Below are positions 7,013-15,774 of a stretch of 64,000 nt of DNA, piece after piece. How positions within the stretch are numbered: the first letter of the stretch is position 1; the number at the start of each line of letters is the position of its first letter. The stretch is from contig CANLLF010000001.1 of the NCBI GenBank assembly GCA_947491935.1, forward strand, positions 1,207,588-1,271,587, given 5' to 3'. The DNA comes from an uncultured Roseicyclus sp. Lineage in GTDB: Bacteria; Pseudomonadota; Alphaproteobacteria; Rhodobacterales; Rhodobacteraceae. A model generated the notes under the pieces. The model made no database searches. It was not told where the DNA came from and saw nothing but the letters and a program-made list of their open reading frames with translations. Both the position numbers and the translations under genes were made by a program.

Positions 7013-8641
7013 ATGGGCCAAGTGGACGTTAGTATCTATAAACGCGCCAGTGCGCACCCGTCTGAAGGTACTGTGATTTTTGTTCACGGGATTACTGGGA
7101 ACTCTCAATCGACGTATACTAACTCGGATGCCAATTTCGACTGGATGGCCGAAATCGCAGCAGAGCTTCCGGAGTGGAATGTGCTTGCTGCAGATTACGG
7201 TTCGTCATTTTGGATTAACATCAAAGGTCTGCTCGCCGTAGATGAAGGCCCGACAATTCAAACTCTCGCACTTGAGTTGGCACATGAGCTTGCTGAGAAG
7301 CAAATCAGAACAAATCGCGTGGTTTTCGTTTGCCACAGTATGGGCGGGCTCGTCGTGAAGCACCTTTTTGATCCGGCACATCAAGACCTAATTGGCACCC
7401 TACTAGATCGCGTAACCGGAATTCAGTTCCTCGGGACACCCCACGCTGGAGCCGACCTAGCAAGACGGCTCGAAAAATATTCCCAAAAGCTAAGCTCACG
7501 ACTGGTTTCGGACTTGTGTAATACCACCTACCTAGCGGAGCTGGATCGAGGATTTGCTGATCAATGTATCAATCGAAGCATTGCTGTAGTCAATTTCATC
7601 GAGCAAGTTCCACTATTGTACCGCCTTAGAGTGGTACAGACACAGGAAAGTGCGCTTGATTGGATATCTAGATCTCGAAACATCGAGGTAACCCAAGACC
7701 ACCGAGAAATCTCAAAACCCGAAGGCACAAAGGCTCTGCAACACCGAGAGCTCAGGCGACTAATCAAGCGAACACATGATTCATCGTCGAACTGGATCAA
7801 CGTCTTTACACATTTCTTAGATCATCATTTTTTGAGAACCGCTGGGTATGACAATGGTTTCAAGAAGAAACGCATACAGATTCTTGCAGAGCAAGCATTC
7901 CGCCTCAGCCTACTGGTTTCGGACAACCTGTTCATACACGCAGGCTTTTATTACGAGAGCGAGCTTGCGCGGAATCTGGTCAACAAATATGAGCCTTACT
8001 TCATGGGAAAAATAACACTCTTTGCGAATGCAGAGAATATGGAGTTATACACAATTAGCTCTCAGAATCGTTTCATGGAGGGCGATTCTCATCATCGCGC
8101 CTACCGATTTGAGCCCGAGTTCTCTAAGTTTGACTTTATTCCTACTGCCGAAAGCTCAACAGGGGTAATCCGACGCGCTTGGCTTGCAACCGACCCCGAG
8201 ACCTTGCTTGCCAATGAAGAAATCGCGCGGGAGGCTACCGACCGCGACCGGTTCATCGAGGAGTGGGCCAACGTTCCCGAAAGACTCGGCAACCTGGCCA
8301 TGATTGCAAAGTACATCGCACCGATTCTGGTTGGGATGCCGGCGCCTCTACTAAATAGGCGAATACAACAGTTTACCGGCTCGAGTTACTATGACGGTGT
8401 CCTCAGAAAACTCAATTGTAGGATTCTCGTCAAGATCCCATACTTGCCGCAGATTGTCCCTGATCCGGACTCCAGGCACAGAGTAGATTTTCGACATATA
8501 ATGAAATTGGACCGAGCGACTGAAAGAGTTGTGGTGAACACCAAAGAGGGTTCGCTCGGCGAGTTGATTAGCTATGGGGAAAGTGAACAAGGGCGGGATT
8601 TCTATGAACACTCAAGGGCGGTAATTCTTGACGGTTCCTGA
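7013..8641 (+). CDS. Alpha/beta hydrolase (PGAP1/SERAC1-like lipase fold) fused to a long uncharacterised C-terminal region
   Basis: VIFVHGITGNSQ oxyanion-hole motif, VVFVCHSMGGLVVK nucleophile elbow, FLGTPHAGADLA; ATG at 7013 preferred to TTG at 6995. Confidence 0.75.
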   Translation: MGQVDVSIYKRASAHPSEGTVIFVHGITGNSQSTYTNSDANFDWMAEIAAELPEWNVLAADYGSSFWINIKGLLAVDEGPTIQTLALELAHELAEKQIRTNRVVFVCHSMGGLVVKHLFDPAHQDLIGTLLDRVTGIQFLGTPHAGADLARRLEKYSQKLSSRLVSDLCNTTYLAELDRGFADQCINRSIAVVNFIEQVPLLYRLRVVQTQESALDWISRSRNIEVTQDHREISKPEGTKALQHRELRRLIKRTHDSSSNWINVFTHFLDHHFLRTAGYDNGFKKKRIQILAEQAFRLSLLVSDNLFIHAGFYYESELARNLVNKYEPYFMGKITLFANAENMELYTISSQNRFMEGDSHHRAYRFEPEFSKFDFIPTAESSTGVIRRAWLATDPETLLANEEIAREATDRDRFIEEWANVPERLGNLAMIAKYIAPILVGMPAPLLNRRIQQFTGSSYYDGVLRKLNCRILVKIPYLPQIVPDPDSRHRVDFRHIMKLDRATERVVVNTKEGSLGELISYGESEQGRDFYEHSRAVILDGS

Positions 8642-9298
8642 CATCTTGGACTCTATAGCTCGCATTGCGCAGTCAAGCACTTTGTCGGTGCCTTTGTCGC
8701 CGTTGATTTGAACGACTCTGCTGGGATGCAACAGGGGCAATTGGTCAAACTTCTCCGCTGCGGAGCGCATGTATGCCTCGTATTCTCGATCTGCTTGCAT
8801 TCGTTTACATATAGTGGAGAAATCCGTTCGAATTGCCAATGTGAGATCGGGCAACGGAAGGAACCTCAACGCAGAATCTATCCAAGCCCTTACGTCTTGC
8901 TGTTTGCAAAACGGATACTGAAGCATCAATTTCGTTTCCTGCAGGATTTTTCGGGAATCGGGCCCTCTGTCCGATATTAGGATTGTAGGTTGGGAAAGTT
9001 CCGCTGTGGCAATCTTAATCGAATTGTATTGGTCTGCGAACCAAAGAAGTGCGTCGCCGATCTGCAGGTCATGCTGCTTGTCCTTTAATCGGAAGTGCCC
9101 GTTCTCATAAGCCGCAACGATTGCTTTACCCGTTGGCGACTCAGAGACCTCGGGCATCCCCCTAACTTGGTGCGAGTCTTGGAAGGCCACTGATAGAGCA
9201 GGCAACAGATCATTGAAGAGAGTTGTCTTTCCGACCTTGTCTGCTCCTTCAATTGCTACCCAAAAGCAATCGGTCGGTAGAGAAATTGGCAGCGACAT
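8612..9298 (-). CDS. Thymidylate kinase-like P-loop NMP kinase family protein
   Basis: N-terminal P-loop VAIEGADKVGKTTL; LISDRGPDSRKI; 30-bp tail-to-tail overlap with the hydrolase gene. Confidence 0.65.
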   Translation of the reverse strand: MSLPISLPTDCFWVAIEGADKVGKTTLFNDLLPALSVAFQDSHQVRGMPEVSESPTGKAIVAAYENGHFRLKDKQHDLQIGDALLWFADQYNSIKIATAELSQPTILISDRGPDSRKILQETKLMLQYPFCKQQDVRAWIDSALRFLPLPDLTLAIRTDFSTICKRMQADREYEAYMRSAAEKFDQLPLLHPSRVVQINGDKGTDKVLDCAMRAIESKMSGTVKNYRP

Positions 9299-9367
9299 TG
9301 CTACTGTGGTTTCCCAACACAGAGCGCTAGGCGAAAGAAAAAAAGAATTTGATTGATCAAATGGATG

Positions 9368-9967
9368 CTAGCTCAGTTCGTTTTCCAATTCCGGGTGCTC
9401 GTTTCTCGCGCGATTGTATAGTTCATTCCAAAACGCCAGAATTATTGGCGATGGGCTCATGCGTCGCATAAGGTCTTCAAAGTACCACTTTAATTCATTT
9501 GAATCTCTGTTTTTCCACTCCTCGCAAGAGCCGAGATAAATGTTTAGGGCGGGCAGGAGCTTGTCGAGTGCGTATACAAATTTGCTCTCTTCGTCGGTGC
9601 GTTTCTCATAGACCTCGTAGGCAAACCAGAGATCAAAGGCTTCAGGGTGCTGTGTCTTCAAAGTGTCTAGGGATTTTCTCTCAAGTCTTCTTTTTTCGTC
9701 TCGGTCGCATTCCTTTCGGTGAGTCGGGAAATCTCCGGTGTTTGCCTCAGTGATGTCATGGATCAGTGCATACTGTAGGACCTTCTGCCGATCCAAGGGC
9801 AGTTCGTGCCGGTCGACCAAGTACCACGCGGTAAGTGCAAGCTGGGTGCAGTGTTCTGAGACATTTTCTCGTCTCCTCACACAGGGTAGGTTGATGAATC
9901 GCTCGGTCGCAGACAGCTGATTGGTCAGCTTGGTAAATGACAGCAGAGGGTCGAGCATACCCATCAT
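9368..9967 (-). CDS. HD-domain phosphohydrolase (YfbR-like 5'-deoxynucleotidase type)
   Basis: RRRENVSEHCTQLAL...ALIHDITEANTGDFPTH HD motifs; AAGGA RBS upstream of ATGATG at 9967/9964; the 273-aa ORF start at 10189 runs across a good promoter and is probably wrong. Confidence 0.7.
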   Translation of the reverse strand: MMGMLDPLLSFTKLTNQLSATERFINLPCVRRRENVSEHCTQLALTAWYLVDRHELPLDRQKVLQYALIHDITEANTGDFPTHRKECDRDEKRRLERKSLDTLKTQHPEAFDLWFAYEVYEKRTDEESKFVYALDKLLPALNIYLGSCEEWKNRDSNELKWYFEDLMRRMSPSPIILAFWNELYNRARNEHPELENELS

Positions 9968-9998
9968 GTAGTGGTCATCCTTCATGAAATATCTACAT

Positions 9999-10027
9999 AT
10001 TGTACAGCAGCGCGACCTGGCCTTCAA
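9999..10027 (-). promoter_or_regulatory. Predicted sigma70-type promoter for the HD-TMK pair
   Basis: Minus strand TTGAAG - 17 nt - TACAAT. Confidence 0.5.
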
Positions 10028-10270
10028 CTGATTCGGCTCGGCCTGTATTGGATTTGTCGCGCTAGTGTCCCTTCTTCCAAGTTTGACACAGCACGGCTCA
10101 AACCAGAACAAGAAATTCTTCCCGTTTTGTAAGTGTGCTTCCCCATAGAACTGGGCCACGGCACTGGCGGCGAAAGGGTGAGCTCGCATGGCAAGGTCGC
10201 CATGCTGGAACGTGTTTAGAGCCTATAGCGAGCATAAGAAATCACCATTCTTGCTAAATCATTGATTTAA

Positions 10271-10320
10271 TGGTGCCCGGGGGCGGAATCGAACCACCGA
10301 CACGAGGATTTTCAATCCTC
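10271..10320 (-). other. tRNA-Phe(GAA) 3'-half fragment (position 27 to CCA)
   Basis: Minus strand GAGGATTGAAAATCCTCGTGTCGGTGGTTCGATTCCGCCCCCGGGCACCA; anticodon arm, T arm and acceptor 3' strand intact, no D arm or matching 5' acceptor strand beyond it. Confidence 0.7.
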
Positions 10321-10484
10321 ATAAAGACGATCCTATCCACAACGCCGTTGGGAGTTTTGCCGACTTAGCTTACGCGACCGCCTTTACATGGCGAATCTCT
10401 TGGAGCGACAGCGTTGAATGTGACTAAAGAGAGACTAAACTCTCGCCCACATCGGGCGATCAGTTCGCAAGTTATTGATTTTGA

Positions 10485-10561
10485 TGGCGCGCTGGGGAGG
10501 ATTCGAACCCCCGACCCCTTGATTCGTAGTCAAGTACTCTATCCAACTGAGCTACCAGCGC
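10485..10561 (-). tRNA. tRNA-Arg(ACG)
   Basis: GCGCTGG/CCAGCGC acceptor, CTTGA-CTACGAA-TCAAG anticodon arm, encoded CCA. Confidence 0.95.
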
Positions 10562-10607
10562 ACGCGGGCTTCACTTAACGCCGCGCCTTGCCCGGCGCAA
10601 GGGGCAA

Positions 10608-11993
10608 TCAGGTTGCCATTCCACCCGGAAGAAACAGCACGAAGGTGGTGCCCTCGGGCCCGGTGCTCAGAAGCTCCAACCGCCCGCCATGGCCGCGCAG
10701 GATCTCGGAACAGATCGCAAGGCCAAGCCCGGTGCCGCCCTTCTTGGCGGTGGTGGAGAACGGTTTGAACAGCGTCTCCTGCGCCTTTTGGGGCAGGCCG
10801 GGGCCAGTATCGCACACCTCGATGCACCACCCATCCTCATGGGCGCGGCCTTTGATGGTGACCTCGCCGGGCATGTTGGTGGATGCGATGGCCTGCCGCG
10901 CGTTGCGCACGAGATTGGACAAGACCCGGTGCAATTGCTCGGGATCGGCGCGCACCACCATGTCGCGGGCAATCTCGGAGGCGTAGCTAACATCGCCGTC
11001 ACCCTGGGCCAGATTGTCGTTGTCCAGCACGTCATCAACCAGGGGCTCCAGCGGCACGCGGTCGAGCTTGGGGGCCGGTTCCTCGGCGCGGCCAAAGGCC
11101 AGCGTGGCCTCGGTCAGGTTGATCGCGCGGGACAGAGAGTTGATCAGCTTCGGCGCGATGCGGCGCACGGTCGGGTCCTGGCTGCTTTCCAGCCGGTCCG
11201 CGACCAGCGTGGCGACCGACAGCATGTTGCGCAGATCGTGGGAAATCTTGGCCACGGCCTCCCCCAATTGCGCCAACCTCTCTCGCTGGCGCAGGAGCGA
11301 GGTGAGCTGCGTCTGCATAGCGTTCAGCGCCTCTTCGGCATTGCGCAATTCCCGGACGGTGCCGCGCGGTTCGATGATCCGGTTGGCATCATCGGGGGCC
11401 TCTGCGTAGGACATCATGGAGCCAACGACCCGTTTGATCGGGTTCACCATCAGGATCCGCACCGACACGAACAGCAAGAGCGCCGTGAAGATCGAGATTA
11501 CCGCGGAAAGCAGCAGGATGCGGGCGCCGTAATCGATCATCGCCGCGCGCAGGGGGGCGGTTTCCATCGTCACTTCGATCAGCAGACCGGCATCGCGCAC
11601 CGGTTCGCCGATCACCCGGATGGTTTGATCCTCGGGCGTCAGCATTCGCATCGTGGCATCGCGGATCAAAGCCCAGGCAGGCGCGTCGCGCAGGTCGAAA
11701 CTGCCCGAGATCGCTGGCATCCCCTCGGTGGACAGGATCAGCTGCCGCACCGCGTCACGGCGCAGCACGACGTTCAGGACCTCGGCGTTTTCCAGCAGTT
11801 CATATTCCAGATCGTCATCGATCATCCCGTCGGTCGCCAGAAGGGCCAGCGACGCGATCTGCGCGCGCTCCAGCCGGGCCATCAGGTAATCCTCGCGGAA
11901 CCGCGCGATGGACGGCACAAAGATGAATATCTCGGCCAGCATCACGAAGATGATCGTGAGGATCAGAAATCGCCCTGATAGTGAGTTGGCCAA
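10608..11993 (-). CDS. Sensor histidine kinase (HAMP-like, HisKA, HATPase_c)
   Basis: KISHDLRNMLSVATL H-box, NLVRNARQAI N-box, DTGPGLP, GTGLGLAI. Confidence 0.9.
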   Translation of the reverse strand: MANSLSGRFLILTIIFVMLAEIFIFVPSIARFREDYLMARLERAQIASLALLATDGMIDDDLEYELLENAEVLNVVLRRDAVRQLILSTEGMPAISGSFDLRDAPAWALIRDATMRMLTPEDQTIRVIGEPVRDAGLLIEVTMETAPLRAAMIDYGARILLLSAVISIFTALLLFVSVRILMVNPIKRVVGSMMSYAEAPDDANRIIEPRGTVRELRNAEEALNAMQTQLTSLLRQRERLAQLGEAVAKISHDLRNMLSVATLVADRLESSQDPTVRRIAPKLINSLSRAINLTEATLAFGRAEEPAPKLDRVPLEPLVDDVLDNDNLAQGDGDVSYASEIARDMVVRADPEQLHRVLSNLVRNARQAIASTNMPGEVTIKGRAHEDGWCIEVCDTGPGLPQKAQETLFKPFSTTAKKGGTGLGLAICSEILRGHGGRLELLSTGPEGTTFVLFLPGGMAT

Positions 11994-12046
11994 ACGCCGC
12001 CCCCCGGATGGCCCATTCGGACCGGTGTCAGTGGATCGCCCCCGGA

Positions 12047-13465
12047 TCAGGGGCGACCGAACCTTTGCACGATGCGCACGACGCGTTTCACGAGCGGGCT
12101 GTCGAACAGTTTGGGAGTGAAATACGCGCTTGCGGCCCGTTTGTTAATCTCCCCCAGCGTCGGATAGGGTGCGACCATGTTGGCAACGGCGCTCATCTTG
12201 AGCTTGTTGGCGATGGCCAGCGCCCAGATCCCGATCAGTTCACCGGCCTGTGGGCCAACGATTGTGGCCCCTACGGGCTTGCCCTTGACCACCATGACCT
12301 TGACGAAGCCCTTGGTTTGGCCGGTCGCGATCCCGCGGTCGTTGTGCTCGAATTCAGCCCTGGCGATAAAAACGCCATCGCCGTGTTTGTCCTTGGCCTC
12401 AGCCTCGGTCAGGCCGACCTGCGCGAGTTCCGGCGAGGTATAGGTGGCCCATGGAATATGATCCGTCCGCGCCTTGGCAGGCAGGCCGAACAGCATCGGC
12501 CGGATGATGATGCCCGCGTGGTAGCCCGCGACATGGGTGAACTGGAGGCCGCCCGCCACGTCGCCCACCGCATAGACGCGTTTGTTGGTGGATCGCAGGC
12601 CCGCATCGACGGTCACACCGCCGCGTTCATAGGCAACGCCCGCTTTTTCGAGGTCGAGCTTGTCGACATTCACGGCCCGCCCGACGGCCACCAGAAGGTG
12701 GCTGCCGGAATAGCGGGCGCCATCCTTCGTCTCGACCTTGATCGCGCCTTCGGTGCCGCTGATCTGCGAGGCCAGAGCGCCTTCCACGATCTCGATGCCC
12801 TCGGCGCGCAGATTTTCCAGCACCAGCGCGGCGGCCTCCGGGTCATCCTTGCCCATCGCCTTGGCGCCTTCCAGAACGGTCACCTTGGAGCCCAAACGCC
12901 GATGGGCCTGGGCCATCTCCATCCCGATGGGCCCGCCGCCGATGATGATCAGGTGATCGGGCCTCTCGCGCAGATCAAAGATCGTCTCGTTGGTATGGTG
13001 CGGCACAGTGTCGAGGCCGGGGATCGGCGGCACGAAGGGCCGGGAGCCCGTGGCGATCACGAAACGCCGCGCCTTGATGACGTGATCGCCGGCCTGCACC
13101 TCGCTGTCGCTGATGAAGCGCCCGAACTCGCGGATCACGTGGACGCCAAAGCCCTCGAACCGTTCCTGGCTGTCGACCGGCGCGATCTCATCAATCACCG
13201 CCTGCACATGGTCCTTGGCGGCCGCGTAGTCTGGCGCCGGGGCGTGGCCCGCCACGCCGAACGCGGCCTCCGACGTCTCGTGGGCCTTGTGGCCCGCCGC
13301 CAGCAGCGCTTTGGATGGCACGCAACCATAGTTTAGGCAGTCGCCACCCATCTTGTGGCCTTCCAATAGAACCACCTTGGCCCCCATCTGAGAAGCGCCT
13401 GCCGCAACCGACAGCCCGCCAGAGCCCGCGCCGATGACGCAGATATCCGTTTCGATCACGGCCAT
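12047..13465 (-). CDS. FAD-dependent pyridine nucleotide-disulfide oxidoreductase (mercuric reductase/Lpd-like)
   Basis: GAGSGGLSVA FAD motif, GGDCLNYGCVPSKAL redox disulfide. Confidence 0.9.
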   Translation of the reverse strand: MAVIETDICVIGAGSGGLSVAAGASQMGAKVVLLEGHKMGGDCLNYGCVPSKALLAAGHKAHETSEAAFGVAGHAPAPDYAAAKDHVQAVIDEIAPVDSQERFEGFGVHVIREFGRFISDSEVQAGDHVIKARRFVIATGSRPFVPPIPGLDTVPHHTNETIFDLRERPDHLIIIGGGPIGMEMAQAHRRLGSKVTVLEGAKAMGKDDPEAAALVLENLRAEGIEIVEGALASQISGTEGAIKVETKDGARYSGSHLLVAVGRAVNVDKLDLEKAGVAYERGGVTVDAGLRSTNKRVYAVGDVAGGLQFTHVAGYHAGIIIRPMLFGLPAKARTDHIPWATYTSPELAQVGLTEAEAKDKHGDGVFIARAEFEHNDRGIATGQTKGFVKVMVVKGKPVGATIVGPQAGELIGIWALAIANKLKMSAVANMVAPYPTLGEINKRAASAYFTPKLFDSPLVKRVVRIVQRFGRP

Positions 13466-13468
13466 GGT

Positions 13469-14203
13469 TCAGAGACCTTTCTTGCCGCGCACGGCCTTGA
13501 GGACAATCGGCACAAGCGCAAGCGCGCAGAGCCCGAGGATCGGCAACAGGATTTGCGGCTCGAAGATGATGCCGAGGTTGGGCGTCTCACCACGCTCGAA
13601 CACCTCGCCCAGACCGGCACCGACTGAGGTGTAGACAATCGCGCCCGGCATGATGCCGAAGAATGTGGAGATCACGTAGCGACGCAGGGGCACCTCCAGA
13701 AAGGCGGGGATCAGGTTGGCCATGAAAAACGGCACCGCGGGAACCAGGCGCAGCAGGAACAGGGCCGACCACTGATTCTCGTCAATGCTGTCCTTGATCT
13801 TTTTCGTGAGGCCCTCCGACCCTTCAAGCCGGGCACCAAGCCGCGACCCGAAGCTTGTTTGTGCCGCCAGAAAGATCGCTGTCGCCCCGATCGTTGCGGC
13901 CGTCACGTTGAACAAGGCGCCGGGGAAGGTCGCAAAAAGGAACCCGCCGGTCAGCGTGGCGATGGTGGCGCCAGGGAGCGAAAACGCCACAATCAGCGCA
14001 TAGGCCAGAATGAACACCGCGGCCGTCAGAATGTAGTTCGCATCACGGAACGCGATCAGCGCGTCCCGATTGTCGGCCAGGGCCTGAAAGCTGAGATAAT
14101 CGCGGAAGAAATACCAGGCCACGCCTGCGCCGATCACGATGGCGACGATCGGGGCATATCTTGCGATTGGATTGGAAGGCGTTTCGGTCACGCTATCGGT
14201 CAT
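13469..14203 (-). CDS. TVP38/TMEM64 (VTT domain) membrane protein
   Basis: LPGATIATLTGGFLFATFPGALFNVTAATIGATAIF; MPGAIVYTSVGAGLG. Confidence 0.85.
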   Translation of the reverse strand: MTDSVTETPSNPIARYAPIVAIVIGAGVAWYFFRDYLSFQALADNRDALIAFRDANYILTAAVFILAYALIVAFSLPGATIATLTGGFLFATFPGALFNVTAATIGATAIFLAAQTSFGSRLGARLEGSEGLTKKIKDSIDENQWSALFLLRLVPAVPFFMANLIPAFLEVPLRRYVISTFFGIMPGAIVYTSVGAGLGEVFERGETPNLGIIFEPQILLPILGLCALALVPIVLKAVRGKKGL

Positions 14204-14378
14204 GTCCTCAGGGTCCCTTAGTCTTGCAACAGGACCCTAGATGCGCCATCCGGCGCAAGGGCGATATCCCTCCTCACGGGCGCTTGATGGGACGTGACAG
14301 TTTTTGGGGTTTTTGTGACGTGCAGGCGGAAAACACGTAACATTACCGGGTTGGCGTATTTCAGTCTCAGGCGATCGA

Positions 14379-14882
14379 GTGGAAAAGATCCTCGTCAGTT
14401 CGTGTCTTACGGGCGCGCCCGTGCGTTACGATGGGCACGCGAAGACGCTGAATGATCAGCTCTTGGCGACGTGGCGCGCGCAGGGCCGCCTTGTGGCGTT
14501 GTGCCCCGAGATGGCGGCCGGTCTGCCCACGCCCCGCCCGGCGGCCGAGATCGAACCCGGCGCTGCGGCCCGCGATGTGCTGGCCGGTCGGGCCCATGTG
14601 ATCGATGCAAAGGGCACGTCGATGTCCGAGGCATTTGTGCGGGGCGCGGATCTTGCGCTTGAGGCCGTGCGGGAGAACGCCTGCCGCTTTGCCCTGCTGA
14701 CGGACGGCAGCCCGTCCTGCGGGTCCAGCTATGTTTACGACGGCCATTTCAGCGGACTGCGGCAAAGCGGTGAAGGAGTGGTCGCGGCCCGGCTGCGCGA
14801 TGCGGGCGTGCAGGTCTTCGCCCCAGATCAGCTCCATGATCTCGCCCTTGCCCTCGACAAGGCAGAAAATGCGCACGCCTAG
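14379..14882 (+). CDS. DUF523 domain protein
   Basis: KILVSSCLTGAPVRYDG...ALCPEMAAGLPTPRP...LLTDGSPSCGS. Confidence 0.85.
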   Translation: MEKILVSSCLTGAPVRYDGHAKTLNDQLLATWRAQGRLVALCPEMAAGLPTPRPAAEIEPGAAARDVLAGRAHVIDAKGTSMSEAFVRGADLALEAVRENACRFALLTDGSPSCGSSYVYDGHFSGLRQSGEGVVAARLRDAGVQVFAPDQLHDLALALDKAENAHA

Positions 14883-15000
14883 GGCTTCGCTTTGTTGACA
14901 CGGCGCGCGCCATTGCCTATTGCCCAGCCTTCATCGGAGTTACTTGCCGTTTGAGGGACGCATCCGGCGCCCTCCGGCCCAGATTGACGGAGTGAGATCC

Positions 15001-15138
15001 ATGTCGAAACGCACGTTTCAGCCTTCGAACCTGGTGCGCAAGCGCCGCCACGGGTTCCGGGCGCGGATGGCCACCAAGGCTGGCCGCAAGATCCTGAACG
15101 CCCGCCGCGCCCGCGGCCGGAAGTCGCTCAGCGCCTGA
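15001..15138 (+). CDS. rpmH: 50S ribosomal protein L34
   Basis: [45 protein letters not shown]. Confidence 0.98.
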
Positions 15139-15148
15139 TCGCCTGTTC

Positions 15149-15556
15149 ATGGCTATGACATCGCCTCCGCCGAGCACCGCCTCGACGGGGGCTTTTTCTG
15201 TTACATCTCCGCTGCTTACCTTGCGCAAACGGGCGGATTTCCTGCGCGCCGCCCGCGCCCGTCGCGCCCCCATGCCTGCCTTCCTGCTGCAGGCCCGCAA
15301 ACGGGCCGAGGAGGAAACCCCCGAGGCCCCGGGCGCGATCCGGGTGGGCTTCACCTGCTCCAAGAAAGTCGGCAACGCCGTTGCCCGCAACCGTGCCAAA
15401 CGCCGGCTGCGGGAGATCGCACGGGCGATTCTCCCCACCGAGGGAAAGCCAGGATACGACTACGTTTTGGTCGGTCGCGCCACCGAGACAGCCGCACGAA
15501 ACTTCGAGCTGATGAAAGAGGACCTCGTTCAGGCGTTGAAGAAGGTGCACGGATGA
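15149..15556 (+). CDS. rnpA: Ribonuclease P protein component
   Basis: [25 protein letters not shown]; follows rpmH. Confidence 0.95.
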   Translation: MAMTSPPPSTASTGAFSVTSPLLTLRKRADFLRAARARRAPMPAFLLQARKRAEEETPEAPGAIRVGFTCSKKVGNAVARNRAKRRLREIARAILPTEGKPGYDYVLVGRATETAARNFELMKEDLVQALKKVHG

Positions 15557-15774
15557 ACCCGCTTGCCTTCATCATCTCGCTGCCGTTGCGGTTCTATCGC
15601 CTCGCCATCTCGCCGCTGATCGGCACGAATTGCCGTTACACGCCCACCTGTTCGGCCTACGCGATGGAAGCCCTGCGCAAGCACGGCGCGATCAAGGGCA
15701 CATGGCTCAGCGCCAAACGCGTCGCGCGTTGCCATCCCTGGGGCGGATCGGGGATCGACAACGTCCCGGATTAG
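15553..15774 (+). CDS. yidD: Membrane protein insertion efficiency factor YidD
   Basis: [31 protein letters not shown]...[13 protein letters not shown]. Confidence 0.95.
   Translation: MNPLAFIISLPLRFYRLAISPLIGTNCRYTPTCSAYAMEALRKHGAIKGTWLSAKRVARCHPWGGSGIDNVPD

Noticed and set aside
8612-9298. Housekeeping thymidylate kinase (tmk)
   Set aside because: P-loop and DR-like segment present, but the overall sequence is divergent and the context is accessory; left as TMK-like only.
9368-10189. 273-aa version of the HD protein
   Set aside because: N-terminal extension crosses a likely promoter and has no HD-family similarity; the shorter start is preferred.
10271-10346. Complete tRNA-Phe gene
   Set aside because: Only the 3' half matches; the 5' acceptor strand and D arm cannot be formed from the adjacent sequence.
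10689-13336. Long plus-strand ORFs (429 and 451 aa) opposite the histidine kinase and oxidoreductase
   Set aside because: Antisense frames of strongly supported genes; low-complexity His/Gly/Arg-rich translations typical of high-GC shadow ORFs.
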